This document shows positions 61,727 to 64,000 of a stretch of 64,000 nucleotides of DNA, in pieces. Location of the stretch: NCBI RefSeq assembly GCF_000247695.1, contig NW_004624795.1, positions 3,533,672 through 3,597,671 of the forward strand, in the 5' to 3' direction. This DNA is from Heterocephalus glaber (lineage: Eukaryota > Chordata > Mammalia > Rodentia > Bathyergidae). Numbering within the stretch: the stretch's first letter is position 1; every line of letters begins with the position of its first letter. The position numbers were made by a program, and so were the translations under genes. The notes beneath the pieces are model-generated. The model was not told where the DNA came from. It ran no database searches and saw nothing but the letters and a program-made list of their open reading frames with translations.

Positions 61727-64000
61727 GTACTTTTTTTCCTTTTGATATACTCAGTGGAAGAAAAGAACTAGTCCACTAGTTCTTTAATTTGGTGCCCTTT
61801 TAAAACTGCAGATGCTTGATTTTTACATGCAGATGAACTGAAGTAGAAATTGAATGGGAGCCACATGGTGAAGCATACCTGTGAGACTGAGGCAGGAGGA
61901 TCATAAGTTCCAGCCCAGGCTAGGTGAATTAACTAGAAACTGAAAAAGAAAAACGGGGTAGGGAATGTCAGCAAAGGCCCAGAGCTTATTCCCAATTACT
62001 GCAGGGAAAGAAAGAAAAAAGAATCTCAATGAGAAGAGTCAGGAAATCTAATGTAACCTCCAGAAATTTTTTCTTTTTTTTGGTACTGGGGGATCAAACT
62101 TGGGACTTTGCGCTTACCGGGCAGGCTCCGGAACCACTGAGCTAAATCCCTGGCCCCACCAGAAATTATTTTGATGAAACCTATCTGTTCCAGTTGGCAT
62201 TTGCGAACCACTGTTTTTTGCAGTGGACTTAATTCTTTTTCTAAACATATTAATATAATTGGGATTTTAGGGCCTGTACTTTCCACCAGGTATTTATAAG
62301 GTAGGACTTGNNNNNNNNNNNNNNNNNNNNNNNNNNNNNNNNNNNNNNNNNNNNNNNNNNNNNNNNNNNNNNNNNNNNNNNNNNNNNNNNNNNNNNNNNN
62401 NNNNNNNNNNACTTTTTGCTGTCTAAATCTCAAGATTTTTTTATTTTTTTATTTTTTTTGGTACCGGGGATTGAACTCGGGTCCTTGCACTTGTGCAGCA
62501 GGTGGCGAAACCACTGAGCTAAATCCCCGGCCCATAATCTCAAGATTATTAGGACAGAAATTTTTAGCTCTAGTCCTTAGTTATTGTATTTTCTCTTCCT
62601 ATTCATTGGGATAATCACATCCCTTTAAAAAAAGTGAGACTCCTTTCTTCTCTCAAGATTCTTGATAACTAATGTTTTTCTTTATTTGTTTATTTGTTGT
62701 TTGTTTGTTTGTTTTTAGACAGGGTCTTGCTATGTAGTTCAAGCTGGCCTTCAACTCCCTATGTAGCCCAGGCTGGTCTCAAACTCATGGTGATCCTCCT
62801 GCCTCAGCGTCCCGAGTGCTGGGATTACAGACATGGGCCACCACACCTGGCCTGGGAAGCTAATGTTTTTCAAACATAGTTGGCTATTAGCAGCTTTGAC
62901 GTAAAGTTTGGCTGCCTTACTAGTCACTGTTAATATTTTTGCTTAGTCATATATCATTCCAGTAATCGATATATATCAGTGTAAATGATAAGCAAGAATA
63001 AACAGGGAAGGTAAATAGATATCTTTCATAAGAATAACAATTGATTTAGAAAGAGAAATTTTCAAGAGTTGCATTACTAATAGAGCACAAGCAAGCAAAC
63101 TTGTTCTTTTATTTTGTGAGTTTCCTATCAGAAGTGTCCAAATGGCTTTGGGGTATGTATGTATCTGTGTATTTACTTATTTTATTTATTTTTTGGTACC
63201 GGGGATTGAACTCAGGATCTCGAACTTGCGAGGCAGGTGCTGTTGAGCTATATTCCCGGCTCTTTATTTTGGTTCTCTGAGATAGGGTCTTGCTTTGTGG
63301 TTCAGCCTGGCTTTGTTTGTTTGTTTTTTGTTTTTTGGTACTGGGGCTGGAACTTAGGACCTTGGAATTCCGAGGCAGGCGCAGTGCCACTGAGCTAAAT
63401 CCCCAGCCCTAGCCTGGCCTTGAATTTACTGTGTAGCCCAGGCTGGCTCTGAACTCAAGGTGATCATCCTGCTTCAGCCTCCTGACTGCTAGGATTACAG
63501 GTGTGTGCCACCATACCTGGCCTTTAGGGTGTTTAAAAATGATTTTTCATTGGGTTGTTATAGAGCTAATCCTACAGAACTGCATGATTTTCCCCAAGAA
63601 AATACGTGATTATTTTGTCTCATTTAAGAATGTTTTGCTTATATAGTTCAGTGCTAGAATGCTTATCTAGCATGCACAAGGCCCTGGGTTCAATCCCTAG
63701 CATTCCAGAAACCAGTGATAAAACAAATACAAAAAAAACCAGATGGATGTGGGGGTTCACAACTATAATTACAGCACTATGGGAGGCTGAGACAGGAGGG
63801 TCACAAGTTCAAATCCAGACTGGGTAACATAACAACTTTGTGAGATTTTGTCTCAAAATAAAAATTTAAAAAGGGATTGGGATGTAGCTCAGTGTGAAGT
63901 CCCTGGGTTCAGTCTGTAGAATCACCAAAGAAGACAAAAGAAATTAGGTATCGTTTATCCTTCTCTTAGAAAATTAAAAGTGTAGTTACTTTTTTGTTAT
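61727..64000 (+). other. MED1 intron 14 (partial)
   Basis: ID-like SINEs at -62070-62160, -62449-62533, -63193-63262 and -63321-63411 (the last splits a reverse B1, 63278-63525). A reverse B1 at 62715-62855, a classical ID (+63640-63720) and a B1-dID (+63739-63931). No MED1 exon found here; it could also be hidden by the gap. Confidence 0.7.
62311..62410. other. Assembly gap (100 N, unknown size)
   Basis: Exactly 100 N, the usual placeholder for a gap of unknown length, so distances across it are not reliable. Confidence 0.99.

Noticed and set aside
61727..64000. MED1 exon 15
   Set aside because: No sequence continuing ILKED was found; it is either beyond the window or in the 100 N gap.

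Overview
This is mammalian genomic DNA, almost certainly from a rodent. It carries the 5' parts of two conserved RNA polymerase II transcription genes, arranged head to head. CDK12 (cyclin-dependent kinase 12) is on the minus strand, with six coding exons between 28844 and 833. MED1 (Mediator subunit 1) is on the plus strand, with fourteen coding exons between 38595 and 61726. All twenty exons were placed by eye from GT/AG boundaries, and the reading frame closes at every junction. The window holds CDK12 codons 1-867 and the first two bases of 868, and MED1 codons 1-432 and the first base of 433. Both genes continue past the window: the CDK12 exon with the DFG motif lies beyond position 1, and the MED1 receptor-binding region lies beyond 64000.

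The rodent call rests on the repeats. There are many 7SL-derived B1 SINEs with the internal duplication, B1-dID dimers (B1 fused to a shortened ID), classical ID elements, one URR1-like element, and a very abundant tRNA-derived ID-like SINE of about 80 bp ending in a GGTACC-type sequence and poly(A). As I remember them, the mouse/rat, squirrel, guinea pig and kangaroo-rat ID forms differ from this one. A beaver-like (castorimorph) animal is my best but weak guess.

Layout: 1-28844 is CDK12 exons 6 to 1 with introns. Intron 3 holds a GCSH processed pseudogene. The 13 kb intron 2 holds a 2.3 kb retrocopy of an unidentified mRNA 3' end with a clear target-site duplication, and two opposed mariner transposase remnants. 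28845-29560 is the CDK12 leader and CpG-rich promoter. 29561-38290 is SINE-rich intergenic DNA containing a nearly perfect 137 bp tandem duplication. 38291-38594 is the MED1 promoter and leader. 38595-64000 is MED1 with SINE-filled introns, an ancient L1 3' end, MER2-like and URR1-like DNA transposons and MIRs. Assembly gaps are at 22525-23006 and 62311-62410.

The two proteins act at different steps of Pol II transcription: Mediator at initiation, and CDK12-cyclin K in phosphorylating the polymerase tail during elongation. Both promoters carry CCAAT boxes and TCTCGCGA(GA) elements, which suggests shared control. I found no convincing undescribed biological system. The most useful leads are this promoter architecture, a perfect 12 bp inverted repeat in the CDK12 promoter, a TISU-like upstream ORF in the MED1 leader, and the unidentified 2.3 kb retrocopy.
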